Part shown: positions 36,310 to 45,807 of the stretch, one piece after another
Position numbering within the stretch: position 1 is the stretch's first letter
Layout of the letters: each line of letters starts with the position of its first letter
Origin: Alistipes sp.
GTDB lineage: Bacteria > Bacteroidota > Bacteroidia > Bacteroidales > Rikenellaceae
DNA length: 64,000 bases
Assembly (NCBI GenBank): GCA_022511345.1
Contig: JAFLRR010000004.1
Span: forward strand, 1 to 64,000
Direction: 5' to 3'
Position numbers and translations under genes: made by a program
Notes under the pieces: model-generated
Database searches by the model: none
What the model saw: the letters and a program-made list of their open reading frames with translations, nothing else
Told to the model about the DNA's origin: nothing

Positions 36310-36339
36310 CAGTGAAAAACAAAAAAAGAGAATCCTTTT

Positions 36340-38091
36340 ATGTACAGAACCCATACTTGCGGCTGTCTGAGAGCCGACAATGTAAACGAAACGGTTACGC
36401 TGGCCGGCTGGGTGCAGAAGGTGCGCAACCTCGGCGCCATGACCTTCATAGACCTGCGCGACAGATACGGAATAACGCAGATTGTAGTCGAGGAGAACTC
36501 GCCCGAGGCAGTGCGCGCCACAGCGGCTTCGCTCGGCCGCGAATATGTTCTTCAGGTCACGGGCCGCGTGGTGGAGCGTTCGTCGAAGAACCCCAAGATG
36601 CCCACTGGCGACATCGAGGTGGCTGCAACCGAGCTCAAGGTCCTCAACGAGGCCCTCACTCCCCCATTCACCATCGAGGAGGAGTCGGACGGCGGCGATG
36701 ACCTGCGCATGAAATACCGCTATCTGGACCTGCGACGTCCGCCCCTGCAGCGCGCGATGATTCTGCGTCACCGCATGGCGCAGTCGATTCGCCGATTCCT
36801 CGACTCGGAGGGATTTTTGGAGATAGAGACTCCCTATCTGGTAGGTTCCACTCCGGAAGGCGCCCGCGACTTCGTAGTCCCGAGCCGCATGAACCCCAAC
36901 AGATTCTATGCCCTGCCGCAGTCGCCGCAGACGCTCAAGCAGCTGCTCATGGTGGCCGGCTACGACAAATATTTCCAGATCGTGCGCTGCTTCCGCGACG
37001 AAGACCTGCGCGCCGACCGTCAGCCCGAGTTCACGCAGATTGACTGCGAGATGGCCTTCGTCGAGCAGGAGGATATTCTGGAGGTGTTCGAGCGCTGGGC
37101 GAAGTATATGTTCAAGGATGTGATGGACATCGACTTTACGGAGCCGTTCCGCCGTATGCCTTGGATTGAGGCGATGGAGAAGTACGGTTCGGACAAGCCC
37201 GACCTTCGCTTCGGCATGGAGTTCGCGGATATTACCGACCTGGCGAAAGGTCACGGTTTCTCGGTATTCGACGGCGCGGACTACATCACCGGCTTCGCCG
37301 CCACGGGCTGCGCTGCCTACACCCGCAAGCAGATAGACGCCCTGACCGACTTTGTCAAGCGTCCGCAGGTGGGTGCCAAAGGTCTGGTGTGGATTCGCAT
37401 CGACGAGAGCGGCGTGAAGTCGTCCATCGACAAGTTCTACACGCCCGAGCAGGTGCAGGCTATGGCCGAGCGCTGCGGCGCCAAGAGCGGCGACATGGTA
37501 TTCATCATGTGCGGCGAGAAGTTCAAGACCCTCACGCGCCTCTGCGCCCTGCGTCTGGAAATCGGCCAGCAGGAGGGACTTCGCGACCCGAAGAAGTTCG
37601 CGCCGCTGTGGGTTGTCGACTTCCCGATGTTCGAGTGGGACGAGGAGACGCAGCGCTTCTACGCCATGCATCACCCCTTCACCTCGCCCAAGCCCGAAGA
37701 TGTGCAGTACCTCGAGAGCGACCCGGGCCGCGTGCGCGCCAATGCCTACGACTTCGTTTGCAACGGCACGGAGATCGGCGGCGGTTCGATTCGTATCCAC
37801 GACGCCAAGTTGCAGGCCACGATATTCAAGTGTCTGGGATTCACGCCCGAGAAGGCGCAGGAGCAGTTCGGCTTCCTGATGAACGCTTTCCGTTACGGTG
37901 CACCTCCTCACGGCGGTCTGGCATTCGGATTCGACCGTCTCTGCTCGCTCTTCGGCGGTGCCGACTCGATTCGCGACTACATCGCCTTCCCGAAGAACAA
38001 TGCCGGCCGCGACGTGATGCTCGACGCACCCTCGTACATCGACCAGGCGCAGCTCGACGAGCTGTTCCTCTCGCTGGTAAAGCCCGAATAG
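36340..38091 (+). CDS. aspS: Aspartyl-tRNA synthetase
   Basis: 583 residues, the length of the bacterial type. An N-terminal OB-fold anticodon-binding domain ([21 protein letters not shown]), class II motif 2 ([18 protein letters not shown]), the bacterial GAD insertion (about 290-410) and motif 3 (GLAFGFDRL) near the C-terminus are all seen. It charges tRNA-Asp and may be the non-discriminating form. Monocistronic, followed by a strong terminator. Confidence 0.98.
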   Translation: MYRTHTCGCLRADNVNETVTLAGWVQKVRNLGAMTFIDLRDRYGITQIVVEENSPEAVRATAASLGREYVLQVTGRVVERSSKNPKMPTGDIEVAATELKVLNEALTPPFTIEEESDGGDDLRMKYRYLDLRRPPLQRAMILRHRMAQSIRRFLDSEGFLEIETPYLVGSTPEGARDFVVPSRMNPNRFYALPQSPQTLKQLLMVAGYDKYFQIVRCFRDEDLRADRQPEFTQIDCEMAFVEQEDILEVFERWAKYMFKDVMDIDFTEPFRRMPWIEAMEKYGSDKPDLRFGMEFADITDLAKGHGFSVFDGADYITGFAATGCAAYTRKQIDALTDFVKRPQVGAKGLVWIRIDESGVKSSIDKFYTPEQVQAMAERCGAKSGDMVFIMCGEKFKTLTRLCALRLEIGQQEGLRDPKKFAPLWVVDFPMFEWDEETQRFYAMHHPFTSPKPEDVQYLESDPGRVRANAYDFVCNGTEIGGGSIRIHDAKLQATIFKCLGFTPEKAQEQFGFLMNAFRYGAPPHGGLAFGFDRLCSLFGGADSIRDYIAFPKNNAGRDVMLDAPSYIDQAQLDELFLSLVKPE

Positions 38092-38104
38092 ACATACCGA
38101 AAAC

Positions 38105-38146
38105 AAAACGAATGGCGCCGGATTAACCTCCGGCGCCATTCGTTTT
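38105..38146. terminator. Bidirectional terminator between aspS and rmlB
   Basis: A 17-base-pair perfect stem (38105-38121 with 38130-38146, 8-base loop) flanked by A and T runs. Its right arm overlaps the last two bases of the rmlB stop codon. Confidence 0.93.
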
Positions 38147-39203
38147 ACCGCTGTCCGTACATCTGTTTGTAGTAGCGTTCGTATTCGCCCGATGTGACCC
38201 GCTCGGTCCACTCCTCATTGTCGAGATACCAGCGCACGGTTCTCTCGAGTCCCTCGCTGAAGCCGAGCGACGGCTGCCAGCCGAGTTCGTCGCGTATCTT
38301 CGAGGCGTCGATTGCATAGCGCAAGTCGTGGCCCGCACGGTCTGCAACAAATCTTATCAGAGATTCGCTCCTGCCCTCCGGATTGCCCACAAGGCGGTCG
38401 ACGGTCTTTACGAGCATCTTCACCAGCTCGATATTGCTCAGTTCGCAGAAGCCGCCGATGTTGTAGGTCTCGCCCGTGCGTCCGCGATGGAATACGGCAT
38501 CTATGGCCTGCGCATGGTCTTCGACATAGAGCCAGTCGCGCACATTCTCGCCGCGGCCATAGACCGGAAGCGGGCGGCCGAGGCGGATGTTGTTTATAAA
38601 CAAAGGTATCAGCTTCTCGGGAAACTGACATGGACCGTAGTTGTTCGAGCAGTTGGTCACCACCACTGGAAGTCCGTAGGTGTCATGGAAGGCCCGCACG
38701 AAGTGGTCGCTCGAGGCCTTGGAGGCGCTGTATGGGCTGTGCGGCTCGTAACGCGTGGTTTCGTTAAAGAGCGCATCGCCGAAGCCGAGTGCGCCGTAGA
38801 CCTCGTCAGTCGAGACATGGTGGAAACGCTTGCCCTCGTATCCGCTCTCCTGCCAGCATGTGCGGGCCGCCTGCAGCAGCGAGAGCGTGCCCAGAACATT
38901 GGTCCGGGCAAAGGTGAAGGGGTCTTTTATCGAACGGTCGACATGACTTTCGGCAGCCAGATGGATGACCCCGTCGATGTCGTAGCGGCGGAATATGTCG
39001 CACACAGCCTCGAAATCGCAGATATCGGCACGAACGAAGGTGTAGTTGGGACAATCCTCCACATCGGCCAGATTTGCCAGATTGCCGGCATAGGTCAGTT
39101 TGTCGAGATTGACAATACGGTACTCGGGATATCTCTTAACGAAGAGCCTCACCACATGGCTGCCGATAAATCCGGCGCCGCCAGTTATCAGGATGTTGCG
39201 CAT
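38145..39203 (-). CDS. rmlB: dTDP-glucose 4,6-dehydratase
   Basis: 352 residues of the extended SDR family. NAD motif GGAGFIGSH at residues 7-15, STDEVYG (the TDE catalytic triad part), YSASKASSDH (Tyr/Lys) and the NNYGPCQFPEKLIPLFI stretch are typical. It converts dTDP-glucose to dTDP-4-keto-6-deoxyglucose. It is the last gene of rmlACDB, 10 bases after rmlD. Confidence 0.97.
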   Translation of the reverse strand: MRNILITGGAGFIGSHVVRLFVKRYPEYRIVNLDKLTYAGNLANLADVEDCPNYTFVRADICDFEAVCDIFRRYDIDGVIHLAAESHVDRSIKDPFTFARTNVLGTLSLLQAARTCWQESGYEGKRFHHVSTDEVYGALGFGDALFNETTRYEPHSPYSASKASSDHFVRAFHDTYGLPVVVTNCSNNYGPCQFPEKLIPLFINNIRLGRPLPVYGRGENVRDWLYVEDHAQAIDAVFHRGRTGETYNIGGFCELSNIELVKMLVKTVDRLVGNPEGRSESLIRFVADRAGHDLRYAIDASKIRDELGWQPSLGFSEGLERTVRWYLDNEEWTERVTSGEYERYYKQMYGQR

Positions 39204-39213
39204 AGTTGTCCGG

Positions 39214-40095
39214 TTATTTGCCGCCGCAGGGGCTTTGGTTCAACTCTCTGAAATGCTCGGCAAGCGAATCGCGCCAGTGAGGAATCTCAATGCCGAAGAC
39301 CCTCTTCACCCGGCTCTTGTCAAGCACCGAGTAGGCAGGGCGCGCGACACGGCTCGTGAACTCGGCGCTGCGACATGGTTCGACGCGGCACTTGCTCCCT
39401 GCAAGGCGTGCAATCTCGACCGCGAAGTCGTACCACGAGCAGACACCTTCGTCGGAGTAGTGGTAGATACCCTCACGGCCGTCGAAGAGGCGGCTGTCGA
39501 TGATGCGGAATATGAGCCGCGCGAGGCCGGCAGCACGTGTCGGAGTCCCGGTCTGGTCGAAAACCACGCTGACACTGTCGCGCGAGGCGGTCAGCGAGAG
39601 CATCGTATTGACGAAATTGCGGCCGAAAGGCGAATAGAGCCACGAGGTGCGGAAGATGATATGGCGGCATCCGCTCTCTGCCACGGCGCGCTCGCCAGCA
39701 AGTTTGGCAGCTCCATAGACGCACGACGGCGCCACGGCATCCTCCTCCGCAAAGGGCGTATTGTGCGTGCCGGAGCCGAAGACATAGTCGGTAGAGATAT
39801 GTATCATCAGGGCGCCGCACTCTGCCGCAGCGGCTGCCATGAAGCCGACGGCATCGCGGTTGAGAAGCATGGCGGCATCGGGCTGAGTCTCGGCGCGCTC
39901 GACATCGGTATAGGCTGCGCAGTTGACAATCACATCGGCGCCGCATTCGCGCACCATGCGTGCGACTGCGGCGGCATCGGTAATGTCCAGTTCGGCTATG
40001 TCCGTAAAGATATAGTTGTCAGCAGAGCCAGCCGCAGCTGTCCGCAGTTCGCTGCCGAGCTGTCCGCCGGCTCCCGTGACAAGAACATTAAGCAT
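39214..40095 (-). CDS. rmlD: dTDP-4-dehydrorhamnose reductase
   Basis: The start at 40095 (MLNVLVTGAGGQLGSELR) gives 293 residues and overlaps rmlC by 8 bases. NAD(P)-binding GAGGQLG, CAAYTDVERAE, STDYVFGSG and YGAAKLAGE (catalytic Tyr/Lys) fit RmlD. It performs the last step to dTDP-L-rhamnose. Confidence 0.95.
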   Translation of the reverse strand: MLNVLVTGAGGQLGSELRTAAAGSADNYIFTDIAELDITDAAAVARMVRECGADVIVNCAAYTDVERAETQPDAAMLLNRDAVGFMAAAAAECGALMIHISTDYVFGSGTHNTPFAEEDAVAPSCVYGAAKLAGERAVAESGCRHIIFRTSWLYSPFGRNFVNTMLSLTASRDSVSVVFDQTGTPTRAAGLARLIFRIIDSRLFDGREGIYHYSDEGVCSWYDFAVEIARLAGSKCRVEPCRSAEFTSRVARPAYSVLDKSRVKRVFGIEIPHWRDSLAEHFRELNQSPCGGK

Positions 40096-40660
40096 AGTAG
40101 TCGGTATTGTAGTCGAACAGCTCGCCGGCATCGCTCAGCAGCGGCGCAGCGGCATCCCTCGCCGAGAGGATTATCTCCGACGGATTCAGATGCAGGTCGA
40201 GACCTAAAGACGAATCGTTGACGGATATGACGCCCTCGGACTGCGGGGCATAGAAATCGTCGCACTTGTATTGCAACACGGCTCTGTCGCTCAGGACGGC
40301 AAAGCCGTGGGCGAAGCCGCGCGGAATGAAGAGCTGGCGCCTATTGTCGCCAGAGAGCTCCAGCGAAACATGACGTGCGAAGGTCGGCGAACCGCGCCTT
40401 ATGTCGACGACAAAATCGAGCACACGGCCCTCGGTGACACGCACCAGCTTGGACTGTGCATGCGGCGCACGCTGGAAATGAAGTCCCCGGACCACTCCGC
40501 GGCACGATACCGACTCGTTGTCCTGCACGAAGCGCACAGGCCGCACCATGGAGTCGAACTCGCGCTGCGAGTAGCTCTCGAAGAAACAGCCGCGGTCGTC
40601 GGATACCACCCTTGGCTCGATAATGACAACGCCGTCGAGTTCGGTCTGGCTCACCTTCAT
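40088..40660 (-). CDS. rmlC: dTDP-4-dehydrorhamnose 3,5-epimerase
   Basis: 190 residues of the cupin-fold RmlC family. Signature motifs: EPRVVSDDRGCFFESY, VRFVQDNESVSCRGVVRGLHFQ (active-site His), LVRVTEGRVLDFVVD and IPRGFAHGFAVLSD. It sits 4 bases after rmlA and overlaps rmlD, in the biosynthetic order expected for dTDP-rhamnose genes. Confidence 0.96.
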   Translation of the reverse strand: MKVSQTELDGVVIIEPRVVSDDRGCFFESYSQREFDSMVRPVRFVQDNESVSCRGVVRGLHFQRAPHAQSKLVRVTEGRVLDFVVDIRRGSPTFARHVSLELSGDNRRQLFIPRGFAHGFAVLSDRAVLQYKCDDFYAPQSEGVISVNDSSLGLDLHLNPSEIILSARDAAAPLLSDAGELFDYNTDYYA

Positions 40661-40664
40661 CTGC

Positions 40665-41549
40665 TCATTCGCTTTTATGTTGACGGGCTATGTCGGCAAG
40701 GTAGCAACCGTACTGGTTCTGCATCATCTCGGCAGCAATGCCGAGCAGCCGTTCGCGCGTTATCCAGCCGTTGAGAAAGGCTGTCTCCTCGAGGCAGGCT
40801 ATTTTGCGGCCCTGGCGCTTCTCGATGACCTCGACGAATATCGACGCCTCGGCCAGCGACTCGTGAGTGCCTGTATCGAGCCACGCAAAGCCCCTGTCGA
40901 GGGTCTTGACATTCAGCTCGCCGCGCTCCAGAAAGCTCTGGTTAACGGAGGTTATCTCCAGCTCGCCGCGAGCCGACGGAACCACCCGCGCAGCGATGTC
41001 GACAACGCTGTTGGGATAGAAGTAGAGCCCCGTGACGGCATAATCGGACTTGGGATTCTGCGGCTTCTCCTCGATGGAGAGGCAGCGGCCGCTGTCGTCG
41101 AACTCGACCACGCCGTAGCGGCCGGGATTGTTCACCCTGTAGCCGAAAACGGTGGCCCGACCCTCGTCGGCAGTGCGGACAGCATCGCCGAGCATGGATT
41201 CGAAGCCCGCGCCGTGGAATATGTTGTCGCCGAGAACCAGGCAGACCGAGTCGCGGCCTATGAACTCGCGGCCTATGATGAATGCCTGGGCTATGCCCTC
41301 GGGATTGGGCTGCTCGGCATATTCGAAATGCACGCCGAAGTCGGAACCGTCGCCCAGAAGCCGCCTGAAAGCCGGCAGATCGCAAGGCGTAGATATAATC
41401 AATATGTCGCGTATGCCCGACATCATCAGAACCGATATCGGGTAGTAGACCATAGGTTTGTCGTACACCGGCAACAGCTGCTTGCACACCCCCTTGGTTA
41501 TGGGATAGAGCCTCGTGCCGCTGCCGCCGGCCAATACTATGCCTTTCAT
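40665..41549 (-). CDS. rmlA: Glucose-1-phosphate thymidylyltransferase
   Basis: 294 residues. Nucleotidyltransferase motifs [18 protein letters not shown] at the N-terminus, [19 protein letters not shown] and VSCVEEKP-type [21 protein letters not shown] are clear. It makes dTDP-glucose to start rhamnose synthesis. It is 32 bases after the biotin carboxyltransferase gene, so the whole stretch may be cotranscribed. Confidence 0.97.
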   Translation of the reverse strand: MKGIVLAGGSGTRLYPITKGVCKQLLPVYDKPMVYYPISVLMMSGIRDILIISTPCDLPAFRRLLGDGSDFGVHFEYAEQPNPEGIAQAFIIGREFIGRDSVCLVLGDNIFHGAGFESMLGDAVRTADEGRATVFGYRVNNPGRYGVVEFDDSGRCLSIEEKPQNPKSDYAVTGLYFYPNSVVDIAARVVPSARGELEITSVNQSFLERGELNVKTLDRGFAWLDTGTHESLAEASIFVEVIEKRQGRKIACLEETAFLNGWITRERLLGIAAEMMQNQYGCYLADIARQHKSE

Positions 41550-41581
41550 ATATCGCCCCGTTTGGCGCCTGCGGCGCAGTT

Positions 41582-43516
41582 TTACTCCTCTATTTCGACC
41601 AGAACGGCCTCCATGCCCACCGTGTCGCCCTCAACAACATGGACGCGCTTGACGGTGCCGGCCCAGTCGGTGGTGATGGAGTTCTCCATCTTCATGGCGT
41701 CGAGGATTGCCACCTCGTCGTTGACTGCGACCTTATCGCCCTCCTTGACTTTGATCTCGAGAATCTTGCCAGGCAGCGGAGCCACGACGACAGGACCCGT
41801 AACAGGAGCTGCAGGCTTAGCGGCAGCCGCTGCGGTCACGGCCTCCTTGATTTCGCCGACCTTCTCCTTGATTTTGCCTACCAGGCTCTCGGCACCAACC
41901 TTAACCTTGTCCACGACCTTGTCCAACTTGCCCATAAGGCTCTCGTCGTAGGCCTTCTTCTTGGCGTTGGTCAGATAGGTCTTGGCAACCATCGGGAAGA
42001 GCTCCAGCAGAAGAACCTCCTTCTCGGTCTCAGCGAGCTTAACATTGCCTGCCTCGGGAAGTTCGGGGTTGGGCTGCATGGCATATTTCGACATGTCATA
42101 GGGAGTCTCCTCTCGCACGCCGCATATCTTCAGACGGAACTCGGGGTCGACGGGCACCGGCGTTTTGCCGTATTCGCCCTTGACCAGGCCCACGAACTGC
42201 GAGCTCTTGGTGGTATACATCGGGCGGCCGGCCTTCTCGTCCATGGCGCAGTTGACAGCCTGTGCGCCGACAATCTGCGAGGTGGGCGTAACCAAAGGAG
42301 GAAGACCCGCAGCCAGACGCACCGACGGGATGAGCTCCATGGCGCGCGGCAGAATATCTTCAGCCTTGAGCTGCTTGAGCTGGGCGACCATATTGGAGTA
42401 CATGCCGCCAGGAATCTCGGCGTTCTTGACCAACTCGTTGGGCGCGGGGAAGCCGAAGTAGGCCTCGATTTTGTGGCAGGCATCGAGCAGCGAGGCGAAA
42501 TCCTCGGCGCCGACGGCCTTGACCGCGCGGTCGAACTCGGCCTCGACCTCTGCCGGCAGTTTGTCGGTGAGAGGATTGAAGGCCTTGGGCAGAGGCTTCT
42601 CGGCGCCGAATACCGACAGCTCGAGCTCCTTGCGGATATCCTTAAGCTCGGTGTTTATCTTCGCCACGGCCTCCATGTTCGCACCCAGCTCCACGCCCAT
42701 CTTCTGGCAGAAGATGTAGACGAGCTCTATGGCCGGAGCTCCGGTACCTTCGGCGAACCACCAGCAGTTGGTGTCGACAACATCCACGCCGGCAGCGATG
42801 GCCGCCACAACCGACGCCAGACCGTAGCCCGGGGTGCAGTGGGTGTGGAAGTCGACGGGTATGTCAAGATGCTTCTTGAATGTCTTGATGAGTTTGTAGA
42901 CGCGCTCGGGCGGAATCAGTCCCGACATATCCTTGATCGTAATCATGTCGGCGCCCAGAGCTGCCATCTGCTTGGCCTTGTCGAGGAAATAGGCGTCGGT
43001 GAAGACGGGCGCCGGAGCCTTCTTGCCCAGCAGGCGGGCAAAGAACGACGGCTGCGGATACTTGGGGTCGACCGTGTAGCAGACTGCACAGTCGGCTATG
43101 CCGCCATATTTCTTGACGTACTTGATTGTCGACTTGACGTTGTTCACGTCGTTCAGGGCGTCGAAGATTCGCATGATTCCCAGGCCGCTCTCTATCGCAT
43201 TGCGGCAGAATCCGTCGATAATCTCATCGCTGTAGGGAGCATAACCGAAGAGGTTGCGGCCGCGCGACAGAGCGGTGAGCTTCGAGATGTCGCCTATCTC
43301 GCGGTGAACGGTCTCAAGACGCGTCCACGGGTTCTCGTTCAGATAGCGCATCACCGAGTCGGGCACGGCACCGCCCCATACCTCCATGGCATAGAATCCC
43401 GCATCCTTGTAGAAAGGCAGACAGCGGTCGATCTGTGCCTGCGTCATGCGCGTAGCGAACGACGACTGCTGTCCGTCGCGCAATGTTAAGTCCCTAATTT
43501 TCAATTTATTAGCCAT
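41582..43516 (-). CDS. Oxaloacetate decarboxylase alpha / pyruvate carboxylase B-type biotin carboxyltransferase
   Basis: The start at 43516 ([18 protein letters not shown]) gives 644 residues. The N-terminal HMGL-like carboxyltransferase domain ([38 protein letters not shown] metal site) is followed by the conserved carboxylase domain, an Ala/Pro/Lys linker and a C-terminal biotinyl domain with DAMKMEN. It transfers carboxyl between oxaloacetate (or another acyl donor) and biotin. Neither OadB/G membrane subunits nor a biotin carboxylase gene is adjacent, so it cannot be decided whether it works in a sodium pump or in pyruvate carboxylation. Confidence 0.9.
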   Translation of the reverse strand: MANKLKIRDLTLRDGQQSSFATRMTQAQIDRCLPFYKDAGFYAMEVWGGAVPDSVMRYLNENPWTRLETVHREIGDISKLTALSRGRNLFGYAPYSDEIIDGFCRNAIESGLGIMRIFDALNDVNNVKSTIKYVKKYGGIADCAVCYTVDPKYPQPSFFARLLGKKAPAPVFTDAYFLDKAKQMAALGADMITIKDMSGLIPPERVYKLIKTFKKHLDIPVDFHTHCTPGYGLASVVAAIAAGVDVVDTNCWWFAEGTGAPAIELVYIFCQKMGVELGANMEAVAKINTELKDIRKELELSVFGAEKPLPKAFNPLTDKLPAEVEAEFDRAVKAVGAEDFASLLDACHKIEAYFGFPAPNELVKNAEIPGGMYSNMVAQLKQLKAEDILPRAMELIPSVRLAAGLPPLVTPTSQIVGAQAVNCAMDEKAGRPMYTTKSSQFVGLVKGEYGKTPVPVDPEFRLKICGVREETPYDMSKYAMQPNPELPEAGNVKLAETEKEVLLLELFPMVAKTYLTNAKKKAYDESLMGKLDKVVDKVKVGAESLVGKIKEKVGEIKEAVTAAAAAKPAAPVTGPVVVAPLPGKILEIKVKEGDKVAVNDEVAILDAMKMENSITTDWAGTVKRVHVVEGDTVGMEAVLVEIEE

Positions 43517-43560
43517 AATATTCTTATTTTTTAACACTATTACGCAATATGTCAATGCCA

Positions 43561-43568
43561 CAAATTTA
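43561..43568 (-). promoter_or_regulatory. Promoter -7 box of the biotin carboxyltransferase (and possibly rmlACDB)
   Basis: Minus-strand TAAATTTG (43568-43561), 44 bases before the ATG. Confidence 0.5.
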
Positions 43569-43606
43569 GTGATTTCTTTTGATATACGCGCACAGACACT
43601 TCTTTT

Positions 43607-43906
43607 TTATCCGGCCGCTACTTTGCGCGCCGCCTTGCGTCTTTGACGCAGACGGGCATTGTTGTGCAGATATTTGGTTATCTGATGCTCGCGGTAGAGG
43701 GCCAGACGCTCGGCGAATCCGTCGGTGGTGATTCGCATGTAGCGGTAGAATGTCGAGAGGCTGATGGGCAGAACCATAAGCACATGATTGAGATAGATGC
43801 GGCTGAGGCTCATGTCGCCGCGGCGAAGCAGAGGCTCGGCGACAAGGTGCGTCTGCCGGGCCATGTAGAGTGTGTTGAGCCGGTGTCGGGTGTTGTTTGG
43901 GTTCAT
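43607..43906 (-). CDS. Small basic hypothetical protein
   Basis: 99 residues, rich in Arg, Leu and His, ending RRKAARKVAAG. The segment LMVLPISLSTFYRYM resembles a helix-turn-helix, and YREHQITKYL precedes a basic tail, so nucleic-acid binding is plausible. I do not recognise the family. It is chosen over the longer antiparallel-looking frame at 43958-43566, whose composition is not protein-like. It lies alone between the biotin-enzyme promoter and the thioredoxin-like gene. Confidence 0.5.
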   Translation of the reverse strand: MNPNNTRHRLNTLYMARQTHLVAEPLLRRGDMSLSRIYLNHVLMVLPISLSTFYRYMRITTDGFAERLALYREHQITKYLHNNARLRQRRKAARKVAAG

Positions 43907-44087
43907 AAAAAATGGTCATTGTTTTGCCGATTTTATGAATCATAGCCGAAAACTCCAACTGGTTTGTCGATTTTGAGCAGATTTTTATCCTCCGGTCCCG
44001 ATTCGAGGGGCAAACAGAGTCTCGGCAGGAGTGTCGTCAGCAACCCGGCAATGTGCAGGGGCTGTTTCATCTTTGCGTAACTTTGCT

Positions 44088-44095
44088 TATATTTG
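44088..44095 (+). promoter_or_regulatory. Promoter -7 box of the thioredoxin-like/meaB operon
   Basis: TATATTTG fits TAnnTTTG. A TTTC 19 bases upstream (44065-44068) is a one-mismatch -33 box. The ATG is 66 bases downstream. Confidence 0.6.
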
Positions 44096-44161
44096 CAAAT
44101 GATATCCGCAGCGGCGGCATCCTCGACAGGTCCGCCGCCGCACGGCAAAAAACGGCAAGTT

Positions 44162-44635
44162 ATGAAAACGATTCTCTTATCGCTGCTGGCTCTGCTGTCG
44201 TTCGCATCGAACGCCGCAGCGCAGACCGTACAGCTCGGCAAGCGGGTTCCCGACATTCGCCCTCGCGAGTGGCTCGCAGGAGTGCGCCCCTCGGGCGATG
44301 CGCAGCTGTATGCCATAGAGTTCTGCCACGCCGGAAGCCAGCGAAGCATAGCCAATCTCGAAAAACTCAGACTGCTGGCGCAGCAGACCGGCGGAGGATT
44401 CCAGATAATAGCCGTGGCCGGAGGCGACAGAAGCACAGCCGCCGAAGCGTTCGAGAAGTTCGCGGACGAGGGCCTGGCCGTAGCCATAGACGACGAGGGA
44501 CGCTATTTCAAATCGTTCGGAGTGACCTACCTGCCCGCCTGCGCCATAACCGACAAGAGCGGCCGTGCGCTGTGGGTCGGCGACTCGGGACAGCTTACGC
44601 CGGCGATGATTCAACGACTCAAAGAGCAAAAATAG
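44162..44635 (+). CDS. Exported thioredoxin-fold protein lacking CXXC
   Basis: The start at 44162 (MKTILLSLLALLSFASNAAAQ) gives 157 residues with a signal peptide. The rest follows a TlpA/AhpC-like thioredoxin fold: LGKRVPDIRPREWL, YAIEFCHAGSQRSIANLEKL where a catalytic WCxxC would stand, then VTYLPACAITDKSG with the cis-Pro. Only one cysteine is in the active-site position, so it cannot be a normal disulfide oxidoreductase. It is cotranscribed with meaB (1-base gap). Confidence 0.7.
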   Translation: MKTILLSLLALLSFASNAAAQTVQLGKRVPDIRPREWLAGVRPSGDAQLYAIEFCHAGSQRSIANLEKLRLLAQQTGGGFQIIAVAGGDRSTAAEAFEKFADEGLAVAIDDEGRYFKSFGVTYLPACAITDKSGRALWVGDSGQLTPAMIQRLKEQK

Positions 44636-44636
44636 A

Positions 44637-45773
44637 ATGGCTTTCACCAAGATAGAACATTTCGAGCGCGAGTATGCCGACACCCATCACGACACGGCGC
44701 TCAACGTGACCGAAGGGGTCGAGGACAAACCCATAGTCAACCCCTACTTCGTAAAGCGCAAGAAGCGCTCGCTATCGACCGACGAATATGTCGACGGAAT
44801 CCTGCGCGGCGACATAACCACGCTGTCGCAGGCAATCACGCTCGTCGAGAGCAGCAATCCGGCACACTACACACAGGCTCAGGAGATTATCGAACGATGC
44901 CTGCCACATGCCGGCCGCTCGCTGCGCATCGGAATCACGGGTGTTCCGGGTGCCGGAAAGTCGACATTCATAGAAGCCGTGGGCAACATGGTCACGCGGC
45001 TGCGCCACCGCCTGGCAGTGCTGGCCATCGACCCCAGCTCGGAGCGCAGCGGCGGCTCGATTCTGGGCGACAAGACCCGCATGGAGAGTCTGGTCAGCAA
45101 CCGCGACGTCTTCATACGCCCTTCGCCCTCGGCGGGTTCGCTGGGCGGCGTAGCGCGCAAGACGCGCGAGACGATAGTATTGTGCGAGGCGGCGGGATTC
45201 GACGTGATATTCATCGAGACGGTGGGTGTCGGGCAGTCCGAGACGGCCGTCCACTCGATGGTCGACATGTTCATGCTGCTGCAGATTTCGGGCGCCGGCG
45301 ACGAACTGCAGGGCATCAAGCGCGGAATCATGGAGATGGCCGACATGATGGTCATAACCAAGGCCGACGGCGAGAACATACACAAGGCTCAGCTTGCCAA
45401 GACCCAGTTCGAGGGGGCGCTGCGGCTCTTCCCCATGCCGGAGTCGCAGTGGCGGCCGAAGGTATACACCTGCTCGGCATATACGGGCGACGGCTTAGAG
45501 GAGGTATGGAAGGGAATCGAGGAGTTTCTGGACCACACGCAGACCAACGGCTACTTCACCGACAACCGCAACCGGCAGAACAAATACTGGATGTACGAGT
45601 CGATTAACGAGACGCTGCGCAACTCGTTCTACCACAACCCCGAAATCGAAGCCTTGATCGGCGACTACGAGCAGCGCGTGCTGAATGCCAAGATGAGCTC
45701 GTTCATAGCCGCCAAGGAGCTTTTGGACAAGTATTTTGAAATCCGAAATTCAAAATCCGAAATTCAAGATTAG
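44637..45773 (+). CDS. meaB: Methylmalonyl-CoA mutase-associated GTPase MeaB
   Basis: 378 residues. G1 P-loop GVPGAGKST at 102-110, AIDPSSERSGGSILGDKTRM, the switch region FIETVGVGQSE and base-recognition TKADGEN are all typical of MeaB/ArgK chaperones that load and protect B12-dependent methylmalonyl-CoA mutase. The mutase genes are not in the window. The last ~12 residues (FEIRNSKSEIQD) come from a short tandem DNA repeat and are not conserved family sequence. Confidence 0.95.
   Translation: MAFTKIEHFEREYADTHHDTALNVTEGVEDKPIVNPYFVKRKKRSLSTDEYVDGILRGDITTLSQAITLVESSNPAHYTQAQEIIERCLPHAGRSLRIGITGVPGAGKSTFIEAVGNMVTRLRHRLAVLAIDPSSERSGGSILGDKTRMESLVSNRDVFIRPSPSAGSLGGVARKTRETIVLCEAAGFDVIFIETVGVGQSETAVHSMVDMFMLLQISGAGDELQGIKRGIMEMADMMVITKADGENIHKAQLAKTQFEGALRLFPMPESQWRPKVYTCSAYTGDGLEEVWKGIEEFLDHTQTNGYFTDNRNRQNKYWMYESINETLRNSFYHNPEIEALIGDYEQRVLNAKMSSFIAAKELLDKYFEIRNSKSEIQD
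45739..45766 (+). repeat. Two tandem 14-bp units at the meaB 3' end
   Basis: The unit AAATCCGAAATTCA occurs twice in a row and supplies the last codons of meaB. It resembles a low-complexity intergenic repeat that has been taken into the reading frame. Confidence 0.8.
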
Positions 45774-45807
45774 GCGGATATTTCAATTTCGCACATGCTG
45801 CATTGAA

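Noticed and set aside
43566..43958. 130-codon minus-strand frame overlapping the small basic protein
   Set aside because: Pro/His/Arg-rich composition without structure-like periodicity; the overlapping 99-codon frame is more protein-like.
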